A stretch of 62,552 nucleotides of DNA from an uncultured Pirellulaceae bacterium (GCA_937929805.1 CALFUT010000026.1:1-62552), one strand, 5' to 3'; positions 42,616-52,384 are shown, numbered from the stretch's first letter. Numbers and translations are program-made. Notes: generated by a model not told the origin, from the sequence alone.

Positions 42616-43282
42616 AGGTGTGAGCCTTAGCCAAAATCGGATGGGAGCGGTGACACAGCAGATTCCTAGGCGGATCGCTATAACCTGAAGAACTCAATCG
42701 ACCGTCTTGACGCGTATCCTCAGATTCACGGAAAGAACTGGCAGGCATTACGCAAGGGGAGCAACTTTGGCAATCGACAAACTTTAACTTAAACGTTCCG
42801 AGTCAAGTCCGTCCTGCCGGAACTTCCGTCTCTAGTCAGAGGTAGCTTCGAATCACAGACTGTTTTCAAGCATCATGAGTTTGCACAGTTACGGAAGTGC
42901 TTGGCAGTGTTTTCAAGACCGTGTTACCGGCCTACGAAATATCCGGGCTAGTGCGTGTTGCACTTAACTATCGCGTCTGTGGCGTTGTGGAAACCGAGTT
43001 CAAAGCAGCGAAAAACCGCTAGACTTAAACGGAATGCGCTCTAGAGCAAACGCTCCCGAAATAGATGGGCAGACACAAATCGAGCATGCTGACTTCAAAC
43101 TCGCGCCCGTGGCGTCGGAAAAACGACGTTGAACATGGTCGACAGGTTGCCAGACCTACGCGGAACGCGATGCAAGGCCGACTCGCGAACGCTCGAATGG
43201 GCGACGGCTTCCGTCACCCAAAGGTTGCCAATGGCGGCAGATTGCCAATGCCGACCTGCCGAACGTTTGCTCTCAAGCGCGT
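42616..43282. other. Intergenic region with one interspersed repeat (667 bases)
   Basis: Upstream of the PEP-CTERM gene (minus) and downstream of the coiled-coil gene (minus). It contains the 99-bp repeat at 42945-43043. Open frames here show no protein signature. Confidence 0.4.
42945..43043 (+). repeat. 99-bp interspersed repeat, copy A
   Basis: Begins GGGCTAGTGCGTGTTGCACT and ends near AATGCGCTCTA. It is almost 90% identical to the reverse complement of 52286-52384. Noncoding at both places. Confidence 0.8.
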
Positions 43283-45325
43283 TTAAGCAGCAAACTTTTC
43301 TTGGTTGGCGTGCTTTTGATCGTAGAAGTAGCGTGCCTGATGCTGCCAATCGTCGCGTTGGATTCGGTCACGGAAGGTCAACAAGTTTGAAAACTCGTCG
43401 ATCGACTCTTCGGACCATTCCATGATTTGCTTGAAGGTATAGATTCCATAATCGTTCAATCGAGCTTCCAACACTTCCGCGATTCCAGAGATCCGCTTGA
43501 GGTCATCGCGAGTTTCTGGCTCAGAGACGTAAATTAAACCTCGTTTGGCATGAATTGTCGTGTGGCCACCATATTCTTCGTCGTACGATTCCGACTGCTT
43601 CTTTTGCAACTCCATCGCCTGAGTAAACGAAATCACGGCTCGGTCCGGCTCAACAATGGTCCGGTAGTTCGCAAGACGTGCCAGCACCGCAGCTCTTTCT
43701 CTGCGGAGCGTGCGAATCGTATCGGCACTAGCAGCAAGCTTGGTTTGGTACTGCTCCAGTTCGGCTCGATAGTTATCCTCGGTTGCTTGGTCATGCTGCC
43801 GCTCGTTTTGACGGCGTTCAAGATTCGCTTCAAGCTCAACTTGTCGTCGCCGCGCGATCGCGTATTGATCCTGCAGGCTGGAGAACTGCTCGCGTAGCAA
43901 CTGAGCTTCGCCCGAAGTGACGTTTAGCTCCTGCATTTCGGACTCTCGCCGTTCGAGCAATGCTTCAAGCTCGCGAATTCTGACTTGCAAGGTGCCCGCT
44001 TCTTCGACTTCAAGCTCTAGCTGATTAATCGCTTTTTCTCGTTCGGCGACAGTGTTCGCCACCTGATCCAACTGCGATGTTAGTTCAGACAACTGTGCAG
44101 CCAGAGCATCACGTTCGGCAGAGACTCGGCGGAGAGACTGGTCGTTATCGGCCAGCTTTGACTCCAACGCTTCTCGTTGACGACGCTGATTGGAAACTTG
44201 CTGATGCGACTGCTGCGTCAACGTCTCCGCCTGAATCTTCAACTGAGCTTGCAGATCGATCGAACGTTGTGCGAGGTCTGTTTCTAGCTGTGAACAAATC
44301 AATTCTTTTTGCTTTACGGTGCTGGCAAGTTCCGCACGACTGTCTCGCAACCCGTGAATGGTCGCTTCTTGGTTATCAAGCCTTGCTTGCAATCCAGACG
44401 CCTTCGTCATGGCAGACTGATAATTCTGCATCGCTTCGTCACGCTGTGTCACCACGCGACGAAGTTCTTCTCGAAGTCCAACGATCGATTCTTTGAGCGA
44501 TTCGTTCTGACGGCCAACTTCTTCAGCGGCCGCTAGTCGCATGCGAACTTCCTCGTACTTGGACTGCAAATTGTCCTGTCGTTCTTGCAATGTTTTTAGT
44601 GACTCTTCGGAAACCTTCCGCACCGAAACTGCTTCGGCACGTTCGCGACGAGCTTCATTAAGCAACTCGCTGCTCTCGCGCATCGATGTTTCCAACGTTA
44701 CATATTCTTTTTCTAGGCCGCTCGCATTCTTCTGAGCCGTCTCAAGCGTACGCTCATTGATCTTGATTTGCGATTCAAGTTCAGCCACTCGCGCCTGCGA
44801 CTTGTGAAGCTGAGCCGTGAGACGCTCGTTTTCAGAAGTCTTTGATGTCAGCTCGCCCTGTCGTTGCAGCAGCGAAGATTCAACTTCAGCGTGTTGCGTT
44901 CGCCACTGTGATTCAAGCGACGAGATTTTCTCGAGGTTTGACTGGGTTTGGCTATGAAGCCGGTCTTCAAGCGTGATTCGCTTTTGTTTTTCCAGCTCCA
45001 AGTCGGCTGCAAACTTGTCTGCCTGTCCCTTATGAGTTCCCACATCGCTCTCAAGCTGCGCCCGTAGTCGTTCGCTCTTTTCGCGAGTCGCCGACCAATC
45101 GTCGCACAGTTGCTGCAAGACGTTCAGCTGTCCCTTTTGACGAGAACATTGCTCATCCAGACGTGTATGCTGACCGCTCAACTGGGATACTTCGCCACGA
45201 AGTTCCTCGTTCTCCCGAATCAAGGCCAACCGAGCCTCTTCTTCTCCAGCGCGATCGCCGCCGGAAAGAAAATGGCGGATCAACATCCCCGCGAAAACAA
45301 GAAAGAGACCAATTATGTAACTCAT
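43283..45325 (-). CDS. Membrane-anchored coiled-coil protein with helix-hairpin-helix-like C-terminus
   Basis: 680 residues. One N-terminal membrane helix (MSYIIGLFLVFAGMLIRHFL) is followed by about 550 residues of nearly uninterrupted coiled coil (heptad-rich LIRENEELRGEVSQLSGQ ... ELEAL). Near the C-terminus, RDDLKRISGIAEVLEARLND and YGIYTFKQIMEWSEESIDEF match the HhH-like helical domain (LxxIxGIGxxxxxxLxxxGI) found at the end of many envelope-linked coiled-coil proteins, sometimes annotated as a flap-endonuclease-like domain. It may link the membrane to DNA or ribosomes, but this is inference. The start at 45325 is chosen for GGAG 7 bases upstream. No operon partner. Confidence 0.75.
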   Translation of the reverse strand: MSYIIGLFLVFAGMLIRHFLSGGDRAGEEEARLALIRENEELRGEVSQLSGQHTRLDEQCSRQKGQLNVLQQLCDDWSATREKSERLRAQLESDVGTHKGQADKFAADLELEKQKRITLEDRLHSQTQSNLEKISSLESQWRTQHAEVESSLLQRQGELTSKTSENERLTAQLHKSQARVAELESQIKINERTLETAQKNASGLEKEYVTLETSMRESSELLNEARRERAEAVSVRKVSEESLKTLQERQDNLQSKYEEVRMRLAAAEEVGRQNESLKESIVGLREELRRVVTQRDEAMQNYQSAMTKASGLQARLDNQEATIHGLRDSRAELASTVKQKELICSQLETDLAQRSIDLQAQLKIQAETLTQQSHQQVSNQRRQREALESKLADNDQSLRRVSAERDALAAQLSELTSQLDQVANTVAEREKAINQLELEVEEAGTLQVRIRELEALLERRESEMQELNVTSGEAQLLREQFSSLQDQYAIARRRQVELEANLERRQNERQHDQATEDNYRAELEQYQTKLAASADTIRTLRRERAAVLARLANYRTIVEPDRAVISFTQAMELQKKQSESYDEEYGGHTTIHAKRGLIYVSEPETRDDLKRISGIAEVLEARLNDYGIYTFKQIMEWSEESIDEFSNLLTFRDRIQRDDWQHQARYFYDQKHANQEKFAA

Positions 45326-45757
45326 TTTAAAACTCCATGTCCGTCGGGCGGGAGCCCATAATGGGGACAACATTCAGCCGTTCCGGTTCTAACGCAGGAC
45401 ACGCGAACCACGTTGGAATGACTTAAATTTCTATTCCGATTAATCGGTTCGGATCGAAATGACCAGTTTCTTCAACAGAAGTGATTCAACCGGCAAGGTT
45501 TAACACGGTTGTGACCTGCTAGCGGAATAAATTGCGGATTGCCCAATCTCTAGAGCCCCGCCATCCAACACGCGCCCTCCGCCGCAACACCCTTTCCCAC
45601 CGGACAACGCCACGAGATACTGACGGCTGCTCGAATCAGATTTGGCTGAGCGTGAGGTTGCGACGACCTCCATTTCACGGTTTGCAGGCGATTTAGGTGG
45701 TTTGTTACCTACTCCGATTTCACGAATTTTCTGCTGCAAGTTCAAACGATTTACCAA
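45326..45757. other. Divergent intergenic region (432 bases)
   Basis: Between the coiled-coil gene and the PQQ-repeat gene; must carry both promoters. A minus-strand open frame across 45500-45907 has no protein-like features. No repeat recognised. Confidence 0.35.
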
Positions 45758-47056
45758 ATGAGGAAGCAGCACATGTTTCATGTCCCGATGGGTTTTGACC
45801 AGTTCGCCCGTTTCAATCGAGTCATGCTTAGTCCAGTAATTCTCGCTGCGTTGATCAGCCTTTTTACTTTGACAGCTCCCACACCGGCACAAAGTGACTG
45901 GCCCCAATGGCGAGGCCCAAGTCGCGACGGGTTGGTAAATCTGCCTTGGCCGGACAGCGTGTCAGAGGATGTGCTCGTTGAGGAGCAATCGATACCACTG
46001 CAACCAAGCTACAGCGGTCCGATCGTGGTGGCAGACCGAGTGTTTGTCACCGAAACACAAGACAAAAAGAATGAAGTGGTCACCGCCTTTGAGGTCTCCA
46101 CAGGCAAAAAGCTCTGGTCGACTGGCTGGAAAGGCTCAATGCGTGTGCCCTTTTTCGCTGCGTCCAACGGTAGCTGGATTCGTGCAACTCCGGCGTATGA
46201 CGACGGTCGACTTTATGTCGCAGGCATCAGAGACGTCTTGGTGTGCCTCGATGCAAGAACCGGCGACACGATTTGGAAACGCGACTTTCCCAACGAAACC
46301 CAGTCCTCGGTACCTAGCTTTGGCTTCGTGTGCAGCCCGCTGATCGAGGGCGACTTCTTGTTCGTCCAAGCCGGTGGCGGATTGCAAAAACTTGACAAGC
46401 GAACGGGCAAGACGATCTGGAAAGTGCTGGATGATGGCGGCGGAATGAGCGGCAGCGCGTTTTCGTCACCTTATCTGGCCACGATCGTGGGGCGACCGCA
46501 ATTGATTGTTCAGACGCGAAAAACTTTGCACGGCGTCGATCCGAATCACGGAACAATTCTCTGGTCCCAAGACATTCCAGCGTTTCGGGGGATGAACATT
46601 CTGACTCCGACGGTCTTCAAAAACAGCATCTTTGTTTCGACCTACGGTGGAACGACTCAGGCACTTTCCCTGACGCCGGCGGGCAATAAGTTTGATGTGA
46701 AACAGAAGTGGAACGTCGGCTTGCAAGGCTACATGACTTCGCCGGTGGTGATCGATGGATTTGCCTATTGGCGTTTGAAGAACCAACGCTTTGCTTGCAT
46801 CAACCTAGAAACCGGCAATATACAGTGGCGTTCCAAACCGTTCGGCAAGTATGCCAGCTTGATTGCGTCGGGCAACAAGATCCTCGCTTTGGACGAAACG
46901 GGAACGCTCATGCTGCTGCGAGCCAATCCCGAAGAATTCGAATTGATTGACAAGCGAAAAGTGGGCGACGACACGTGGGCTCATCTCGCCGTCACCCAAG
47001 ACCGTCTGTTTATCCGAGACCTGCGTGCCTTGAAGATCTACCGCTGGAAACGATAA
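45758..47056 (+). CDS. Exported PQQ-like beta-propeller repeat protein
   Basis: 432 residues. A signal sequence (MLSPVILAALISLFTLTAPT, cleavage near PAQS) is followed by the planctomycete-typical DWPQWRGPSRDG opening. A chain of propeller blades follows with the pattern A-x-D-x-x-TG-x-x-x-W: VTAFEVSTGKKLWST, LVCLDARTGDTIWKR, LQKLDKRTGKTIWKV, LHGVDPNHGTILWSQ and FACINLETGNIQWRS. This suggests about eight blades. No PQQ or calcium ligand set is obvious, so it is likely structural or a binding protein rather than a dehydrogenase. Start ambiguous: ATG 45758, 45773, or the Met that opens the signal peptide. Confidence 0.85.
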   Translation: MRKQHMFHVPMGFDQFARFNRVMLSPVILAALISLFTLTAPTPAQSDWPQWRGPSRDGLVNLPWPDSVSEDVLVEEQSIPLQPSYSGPIVVADRVFVTETQDKKNEVVTAFEVSTGKKLWSTGWKGSMRVPFFAASNGSWIRATPAYDDGRLYVAGIRDVLVCLDARTGDTIWKRDFPNETQSSVPSFGFVCSPLIEGDFLFVQAGGGLQKLDKRTGKTIWKVLDDGGGMSGSAFSSPYLATIVGRPQLIVQTRKTLHGVDPNHGTILWSQDIPAFRGMNILTPTVFKNSIFVSTYGGTTQALSLTPAGNKFDVKQKWNVGLQGYMTSPVVIDGFAYWRLKNQRFACINLETGNIQWRSKPFGKYASLIASGNKILALDETGTLMLLRANPEEFELIDKRKVGDDTWAHLAVTQDRLFIRDLRALKIYRWKR

Positions 47057-47102
47057 CAAGTTTCAATGTGGCTTTGGTCTGCGCCTCCACCGACGCAAAC
47101 AA

Positions 47103-47133
47103 AAAGCCGCCTCGATCGAATCGAGACGGCTTT
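47103..47133. terminator. Bidirectional terminator between convergent genes
   Basis: 14-bp stem with one mismatch (AAAGCCGCCTCGAT / ATCGAGACGGCTTT) and a CGA loop. A and T flanks on both sides serve the PQQ gene (plus) and the HU gene (minus). Confidence 0.75.
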
Positions 47134-47194
47134 GATGGTTCGGAAGTTCATGGAACGAGCCATGAGCTTGCCTGATACGCTAAAACATTGAGTT

Positions 47195-47524
47195 TTAGGC
47201 AATCATGTCTTTCAGACCCTTCAGAGGTCGGATCTTTACTTGGCGGCTGGCTGGCTTTGGAGCCGCCCAAACCATTTCGCCGGTGCCCGGGTTACGGACC
47301 TGACGACGAGGCAGAGCAGGCTTGTCTTTGACGACAATCTTGCAAAGGCCAGGGATGGTGAACATTCCAGCGCTGCTCTTCTTGGCGATGTTCTTTTCGA
47401 TTTCTGCGGTCAAGGCGTCAAAGAAAGTTGCAACTTCTTTCTTTGACATCTCGGTTGCTTCCGCGATGTTATTCATGATTTCGGACTTTGTCGGGGGTTT
47501 CGGCGCCGAGCTTGCTTTTGCCAT
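47195..47524 (-). CDS. HU-family DNA-binding protein
   Basis: 109 residues. Histone-like HU fold: TKSEIMNNIAEATEMSKKEV and FFDALTAEIEKNIAK (dimer helices), SAGMFTIPGLCKIVVKDKPA (beta saddle), then RRQVRNPGTGEMVWAAPKPA, the DNA arm with the conserved RNPxTG motif. The N-terminal extension MAKASSAPKPP and the C-terminal LKGLKDMIA fit variants found in planctomycetes and relatives. It compacts or bends DNA. AGGAGAAG lies 8 bases before the ATG. It is convergent with the PQQ gene and ends at the shared terminator. Confidence 0.9.
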   Translation of the reverse strand: MAKASSAPKPPTKSEIMNNIAEATEMSKKEVATFFDALTAEIEKNIAKKSSAGMFTIPGLCKIVVKDKPALPRRQVRNPGTGEMVWAAPKPASRQVKIRPLKGLKDMIA

Positions 47525-47939
47525 CTTTACACTTCTCCTGAGAGCGGGGTGTTAAATTGTAAGTTTAGAAATTTGTAGGGAAAACGGACGTTCCAATTGC
47601 CAGTTCGCGGAAATTAGAATGATTCGTGCCCACATTTCAAGATAGTTTGACCCGAAAACACGGCCAAAACAGTTAATTTTGCCTAAAAACACGCGTTTAG
47701 CACTGCATCGGTACCCATTCTGACCGTTTTTCCCGGAAAATGAGCCGATCAGGGGCTCTGGGATGCCCTCAAATGATGATTGGGTTAATGGAGTGGAACC
47801 CGACGATTGTCACATTTTTACCATTTGAATCCACTAATTTCGGTTTTGCGCTGCGATCCGCAGACAATGACCGTAGGTTTCAACGGTAACGATAGAACCA
47901 AGACTGACCGCGTGCTCGGGTACCTCGCTACTGAACTAG
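47525..47939. other. Upstream region of the HU gene (415 bases)
   Basis: A and T rich near the HU start, with a possible -10 TACAAT on the minus strand at about 47557-47562 but no clear -35. No gene seen. Confidence 0.35.
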
Positions 47940-48047
47940 GCTTTGTCCCAAAAGGCAAGTTTCGGGAACGTTTGTGTAGCCGGAGTCCCCAGACTTCGGG
48001 AAATCGACCGAACTCTGGCGAGTCCGGCTACGGTTTTGGGACAAAGC
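47940..48047. repeat. 108-bp MITE-like element with perfect 14-bp terminal inverted repeats
   Basis: Ends GCTTTGTCCCAAAA (47940-47953) and its exact complement (48034-48047). Inside, a second palindrome (GTAGCCGGAGTC ... GAGTCCGGCTAC) makes the whole element able to fold as one stem. No coding and no clear target duplication. Confidence 0.75.
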
Positions 48048-48196
48048 ACAGCAGGCCGACTGCGGTTCTAAGTCTGCGGCTGGCCCAAGTCTGCGGTCAG
48101 CTTCTATGATACCCCCTCTTGCGGCTTTGTTTTTCGACCTTGAACTCGCGATCCTGACCATACGCCACAAACCGACCCGTCACCGTCAAAAACGAA

Positions 48197-50614
48197 ATGA
48201 TTGCACCGTCCAACTATTCGATAATTCGTCAAACGGATGTCACCAATCAACTGGCCAAAGCGGCTGTCAGTTGGGATTCGCTGGTACCGTGTCATGCTTG
48301 GATTTTCGCGATGCTGGTCATGATCTGCGGCACAACGCAAACGGTGCTCGCTCAAGAGCAGCCGGCTGACCGATTGGTGCGTGTTCAACAGCAGTTCACG
48401 AACCAGATCCGCCCCATTTTGGAGAAGTCATGCGGCGATTGTCATTGGGGCGACAACGATGATGCAGGCGTGAACCTTGAGCCATTTAAAACGATGGACC
48501 AATTGCTGGACTCACGGAAGTTATGGCGAAAAGTTTTGACCCGCGTAGCCGCCCGTGAGATGCCGCCCGAGGATTCCGAACCGCTGTCTGACGAAGAACA
48601 CCAAGCGGTTACTGCGTGGGTGGATGATTTACTTAATAGCGTCGACTGCACGAACATCAACGCGGGCCGCATCACGATCCGTCGGCTCAATCGAACCGAG
48701 TACCGCAACACGATCCGCGACTTGCTTGGTTACGACTATCTACCGGCAAAAAGCTTTCCGGGCGACGACGTTGGATACGGCTTTGACAACATTGCCGATG
48801 TACTTTCACTGCCGCCCCGTTTGATGGAAAAATATTTGGATGCGGCTGAACTGATTACAACACGAACGATTATCGACCCCAACCTTGGCCAGTATCGCAA
48901 GAGAATCGCGGGTTTAGAATTTCGCGGTTCGGATGCCTCAGAAGCATTTGGAAATCACCACATGATTTTTTCCAATGGAAGCATCTCGCATGCGATCAAT
49001 GTGCCTATCGCTGGGTTGTATCGGGTCAAAGTCGTCTTGTATGCCAGTCCGGGCGATGATGAACCCGCGAGACTTGGAATTAGCGCTGGTGGACAGCTCG
49101 CGATCGAAGTCGATGTGCCTGAAACGGGCGACCAGCTAGTCACTAAATCTGTCGATCTTCAGCTAAAATCCGGCAGGCAACGATTGACACTCTCTTTGCT
49201 GAACGATTACTACGCTCCCCCAAACAAAGAACGGAAAGCAGTTGACCGTAATCTGTTCATTTCCAGTGCCACGATCCACGGCCCTATCAATGCAGAGGGA
49301 AATTTTGCCAGTAAGTGGCTATCGAATTTGCCCACGAAGCAAAAGCCTGGAGCAAAGGACGCAAAACGCGTCCTGAACAGATTGGCGAGTCACGCGTGGC
49401 GGCGCCCGGCAACAGAACGCGAACTGAGACGTCTGATGCGTCTGTATCGCGTAGCCACCCAAACAAACGCGACGTTCTATGATGGGCTACGCACGTGCGT
49501 TCAAGCCATTCTAGTTTCGCCTCATTTTCTGTTTAAAGTGGAATCGCCGTTAGAAGGTGATCGCTCGCCTGAAGACCGATCGCTGACCGACTTTCAGTTG
49601 GCGACTCGGCTCAGCTATTTCTTGTGGAGCACCATGCCCGACAAGGAACTTTTTCAACTGGCGTCGAAAGGGCAACTCCGTCGACCCGACGTGCTGGTCG
49701 CTCAAGTGAACCGCATGCTGGCAGACCCAAAAGCCACCGCACTGGTCGATAATTTTGTGGCTCAATGGTTGCAGCTGCCAAAACTGACCAAAGTCCGACC
49801 CGACCCCGATCTTTTTCCCGGAATCGACGCGGCCATGCGACGGGACATGGCAACCGAAACGCGGCTGTTGGTAAAAGATTTAATCCAACGCAATGCAAAC
49901 GTGCTTGAGTTGCTGCAGGTGGATTACTCATTCGTCAATCAACGGCTGGCTGAGCATTATGGGATCGAAGGGATTACCGGAAGCGGTTTCCAAAAAGTTA
50001 GTTTGAACAAAACTGGGCGAAACGGAATCATTGGACACGCAAGCATCCTAACGCTCACCTCAAACCCGACACGTACTTCGCCGGTGAAACGCGGCAAGTG
50101 GATCATGGAGAACCTGCTTGGAGATGAACCGCCTCCACCAGATCCAGACGCCGTTCCTCTCGAAAACCAAGAACAGTTGACCGGGACAACACGCGAGCGA
50201 ATGATTCAGCACCGCGAGGATCCCAACTGCGCGGTTTGTCACAAAGTCATGGACGAACTTGGGTTTGCATTGGAAAACTTTGACGCCGTGGGGCGCTGGC
50301 GTGACCAAGACGAAGGCCTGCCGGTCGATGCACGTGGTGAATTGCCTGACGGAACAAACTTTGACGGCGCGATTGCGATGCAGGCAGTGATTGCGTCAAA
50401 CATGAAACAGAAATTTGTTCGTTGCCTGACAGAAAAGATGCTCATTTATGCTTTGGGACGTGGCTTAGAGTATTATGACGAGTGCACGACCGATCTGATT
50501 ATCAAACATTTGGCGGACAAGGACTATCGTTTTTCAGAACTGGTGACTCAGGTTGTCCTGAGCAAGCCGTTTCAAGAGCGTTCGCAGGCCGGGCCTCGTC
50601 GACTGTCGCCCTAG
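48197..50614 (+). CDS. Planctomycete cytochrome-type DUF1587/1592/1588/1585 protein
   Basis: 805 residues. A signal-like helix (HAWIFAMLVMICGTTQTVLA) precedes a cytochrome-like domain with heme motif CGDCH (Cys79, Cys82, His83) in FTNQIRPILEKSCGDCHWGD. Next come RITIRRLNRTEYRNTIRDLL (DUF1587), a carbohydrate-binding-like middle (GLYRVKVVLYASPGDD), then SHAWRRPATERELRRL, ATRLSYFLWSTMPD, VDYSFVNQRLAEHYGI (DUF1592), TSPVKRGKWIMENLLGDEPP with CAVCHKVMDELGFALENFDA (DUF1588), and FVRCLTEKMLIYALGR (DUF1585). The second CxxCH (CAVCH) may also bind heme. Always paired with DUF1552, as here, and of unknown role in the envelope. Confidence 0.9.
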   Translation: MIAPSNYSIIRQTDVTNQLAKAAVSWDSLVPCHAWIFAMLVMICGTTQTVLAQEQPADRLVRVQQQFTNQIRPILEKSCGDCHWGDNDDAGVNLEPFKTMDQLLDSRKLWRKVLTRVAAREMPPEDSEPLSDEEHQAVTAWVDDLLNSVDCTNINAGRITIRRLNRTEYRNTIRDLLGYDYLPAKSFPGDDVGYGFDNIADVLSLPPRLMEKYLDAAELITTRTIIDPNLGQYRKRIAGLEFRGSDASEAFGNHHMIFSNGSISHAINVPIAGLYRVKVVLYASPGDDEPARLGISAGGQLAIEVDVPETGDQLVTKSVDLQLKSGRQRLTLSLLNDYYAPPNKERKAVDRNLFISSATIHGPINAEGNFASKWLSNLPTKQKPGAKDAKRVLNRLASHAWRRPATERELRRLMRLYRVATQTNATFYDGLRTCVQAILVSPHFLFKVESPLEGDRSPEDRSLTDFQLATRLSYFLWSTMPDKELFQLASKGQLRRPDVLVAQVNRMLADPKATALVDNFVAQWLQLPKLTKVRPDPDLFPGIDAAMRRDMATETRLLVKDLIQRNANVLELLQVDYSFVNQRLAEHYGIEGITGSGFQKVSLNKTGRNGIIGHASILTLTSNPTRTSPVKRGKWIMENLLGDEPPPPDPDAVPLENQEQLTGTTRERMIQHREDPNCAVCHKVMDELGFALENFDAVGRWRDQDEGLPVDARGELPDGTNFDGAIAMQAVIASNMKQKFVRCLTEKMLIYALGRGLEYYDECTTDLIIKHLADKDYRFSELVTQVVLSKPFQERSQAGPRRLSP

Positions 50615-50631
50615 TCACCCAAAGTAAAAGC

Positions 50632-50715
50632 GAACACCAGAATAAACGCGAACCCCAAACTAAACGCGGACCCCAAACTAAACGCGAACGCCAAACTAAA
50701 CGCGGACGTAAGCGC
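50632..50715 (+). repeat. 18-bp tandem repeat between the DUF1592 and DUF1552 genes
   Basis: Four full units (50632-50649, 50650-50667, 50668-50685, 50686-50703) and a partial fifth, consensus GAACCCCAAACTAAACGC with GGAC/GAAC variation. It begins 18 bases after the first stop and ends 22 bases before the next ATG. Confidence 0.85.
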
Positions 50716-50737
50716 ACCCTCACGTGACGGAGAAAAA

Positions 50738-52126
50738 ATGAACAGTCAACCCAGAACCGAACCACTTTCGCGCCGCACCATGTTGCGCGGCATCGGTGCC
50801 GCCATTGCCTTGCCGTGGCTGGAAGCCATGTCTGGCCCGTCGCCGTTGATTTCCAGTGTCGCAAGTGCTGCGGTTACCCCGACTGCGGATGGGCCGCCTG
50901 TACGAATGGGATTCTTATACGTGCCCAACGGGATGCACATGCCCGATTGGAAACCTCGCGGCCCGAGCGAAACGAAGTTCGAACTGCCCAAAATTCTGCA
51001 GCCCTTAAAAGCTCACCGAAAGCAGATGAACGTCATTACCGGCCTAGCGCTCGACGGAGCCAAAGCACACGGTGACGGCGGCGGTGATCACGCGCGCAGT
51101 GTTGCGGCGTTTCTAACCGGCGCTCATCCTCGCAAAACGCACGGCAGTGAAATTCGCAACGGAATCTCCGTGGACCAGGTCGCAGCAGAACGGATCGGGC
51201 ATCTGACTCGGCTGAAGTCGCTGGAACTTGGGACCGAGGACAGCGCCTTGGGAGGAGACTGCGACACCGGCTACAGTTGTTTATACACCTCAAATATTTC
51301 ATGGCGAACCGAAACGTCTCCGCTAGGAAAAGAGGTGGATCCGGCAGCCGTCTTTGAAAGGTTGTTCGGAACCGATCGCGGACACGGGACCAAAGCGATG
51401 GCTGCTCGTGAAAAACGCCGCAAGAGCATCCTAGATTTTGTGCTGAGCGATGCGAAAAAACTAAGCGGCGACCTTGGAGTCAACGATCGCCGCAAGTTCG
51501 ACGAATACTTATACGCCGTGCGTGACATTGAACGCCGGTTGCAGAAAACGGACAAGCTTGAACAGCGTGAGCAGGGCGTTCCCGACTATCCGCGGCCCGT
51601 TGGCGTTCCCGAAAACTATGGCGAACACGTTCGGCTGTTGCTCGACATGATGGCGTTAGCGTTCCAGACCGACTCGACCCGCGTTAGCAGTTTCATGTTT
51701 GCCAACGCCGGCAGTAATCGCAGCTATCGAAACCTGTCCATCAGTGGCGGCCACCACAATATCTCGCACCATGGAAACGCTCACGACAAACAGCAGAAGA
51801 TCAGCCGGATCAATCAGTATCACGCCAGCCTCGTCACGCACTTGATTGATCGGCTGGCCGGCATTCGCGAGGGCAACGGCACGCTATTGGACAACTGCAT
51901 GATCGTTTACGGCAGCGGAATTTCCGACGGGAATCGCCACAGCCATACCGATCTTCCGATCGCATTGTTCGGTGGCGGTGGCGGCAGCATCAAAACAGGC
52001 CGTCACATTCGCGTCCGTACCGGGACACCGTTGACCAACCTGTATCGCTCGATGCTAGAACGTGTCGGCGCGCCTGTTGAGAAATTCTCTGACTCCAACG
52101 GCGTGATACGAGAACTGAAGTCGTAA
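50738..52126 (+). CDS. DUF1552 exported protein
   Basis: 462 residues. A Tat-type signal (PLSRRTMLRGIGAAIALPWL, twin Arg at 12-13) precedes the family body: VRMGFLYVPNGMHMPDWKP, GDHARSVAAFLTGAHPRKTH, SCLYTSNISWRTETSPLGKE, MMALAFQTDSTRVSSFMFAN and MIVYGSGISDGNRHSHTDLP. This resembles the alkaline-phosphatase-like DUF1501/DUF1552 group; His and Asp residues in DGNRHSHTDLP could bind metal. GGAG lies 6 bases before the ATG. It is the standard partner of the preceding cytochrome-type gene in planctomycetes; the joint function is unknown. Confidence 0.92.
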   Translation: MNSQPRTEPLSRRTMLRGIGAAIALPWLEAMSGPSPLISSVASAAVTPTADGPPVRMGFLYVPNGMHMPDWKPRGPSETKFELPKILQPLKAHRKQMNVITGLALDGAKAHGDGGGDHARSVAAFLTGAHPRKTHGSEIRNGISVDQVAAERIGHLTRLKSLELGTEDSALGGDCDTGYSCLYTSNISWRTETSPLGKEVDPAAVFERLFGTDRGHGTKAMAAREKRRKSILDFVLSDAKKLSGDLGVNDRRKFDEYLYAVRDIERRLQKTDKLEQREQGVPDYPRPVGVPENYGEHVRLLLDMMALAFQTDSTRVSSFMFANAGSNRSYRNLSISGGHHNISHHGNAHDKQQKISRINQYHASLVTHLIDRLAGIREGNGTLLDNCMIVYGSGISDGNRHSHTDLPIALFGGGGGSIKTGRHIRVRTGTPLTNLYRSMLERVGAPVEKFSDSNGVIRELKS

Positions 52127-52285
52127 GGTTGAAGTTGTGGAACTGTAGATACAAACTACCCTCGTCGCAAATTCACTGGCCGGCGATTTTTTTGTGTTGC
52201 ACTAATACAAGCCCGAAGCGCAAGCGAGTGGATCTCCGTGGTGCTTTCCAATTCCCTCGCTCGCGCCCCGGCCGTTTAGTTTATA

Positions 52286-52384
52286 TAGAGCGCATTTCGT
52301 TTAAGCCTAGCGGCTTTTCGCTACGTTCAACTCGGTTTTTACAACGCCACAGACGCTACAGTTAAGTGCAACATGCACTAGCCC
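52286..52384 (-). repeat. 99-bp interspersed repeat, copy B
   Basis: Reverse-orientation partner of 42945-43043. Directly upstream (about 52207-52275) is another imperfect palindrome of the type CCCGAAGCGCAAGCGAG ... CTCGCTCGCG. The whole gap 52127-52731 is repeat debris without a gene. Confidence 0.8.

Noticed and set aside
45500-45907. 135-codon minus-strand frame overlapping the PQQ gene start
   Set aside because: No conserved motif; low-complexity Gly/Cys/Ser content; antisense to a signal peptide.
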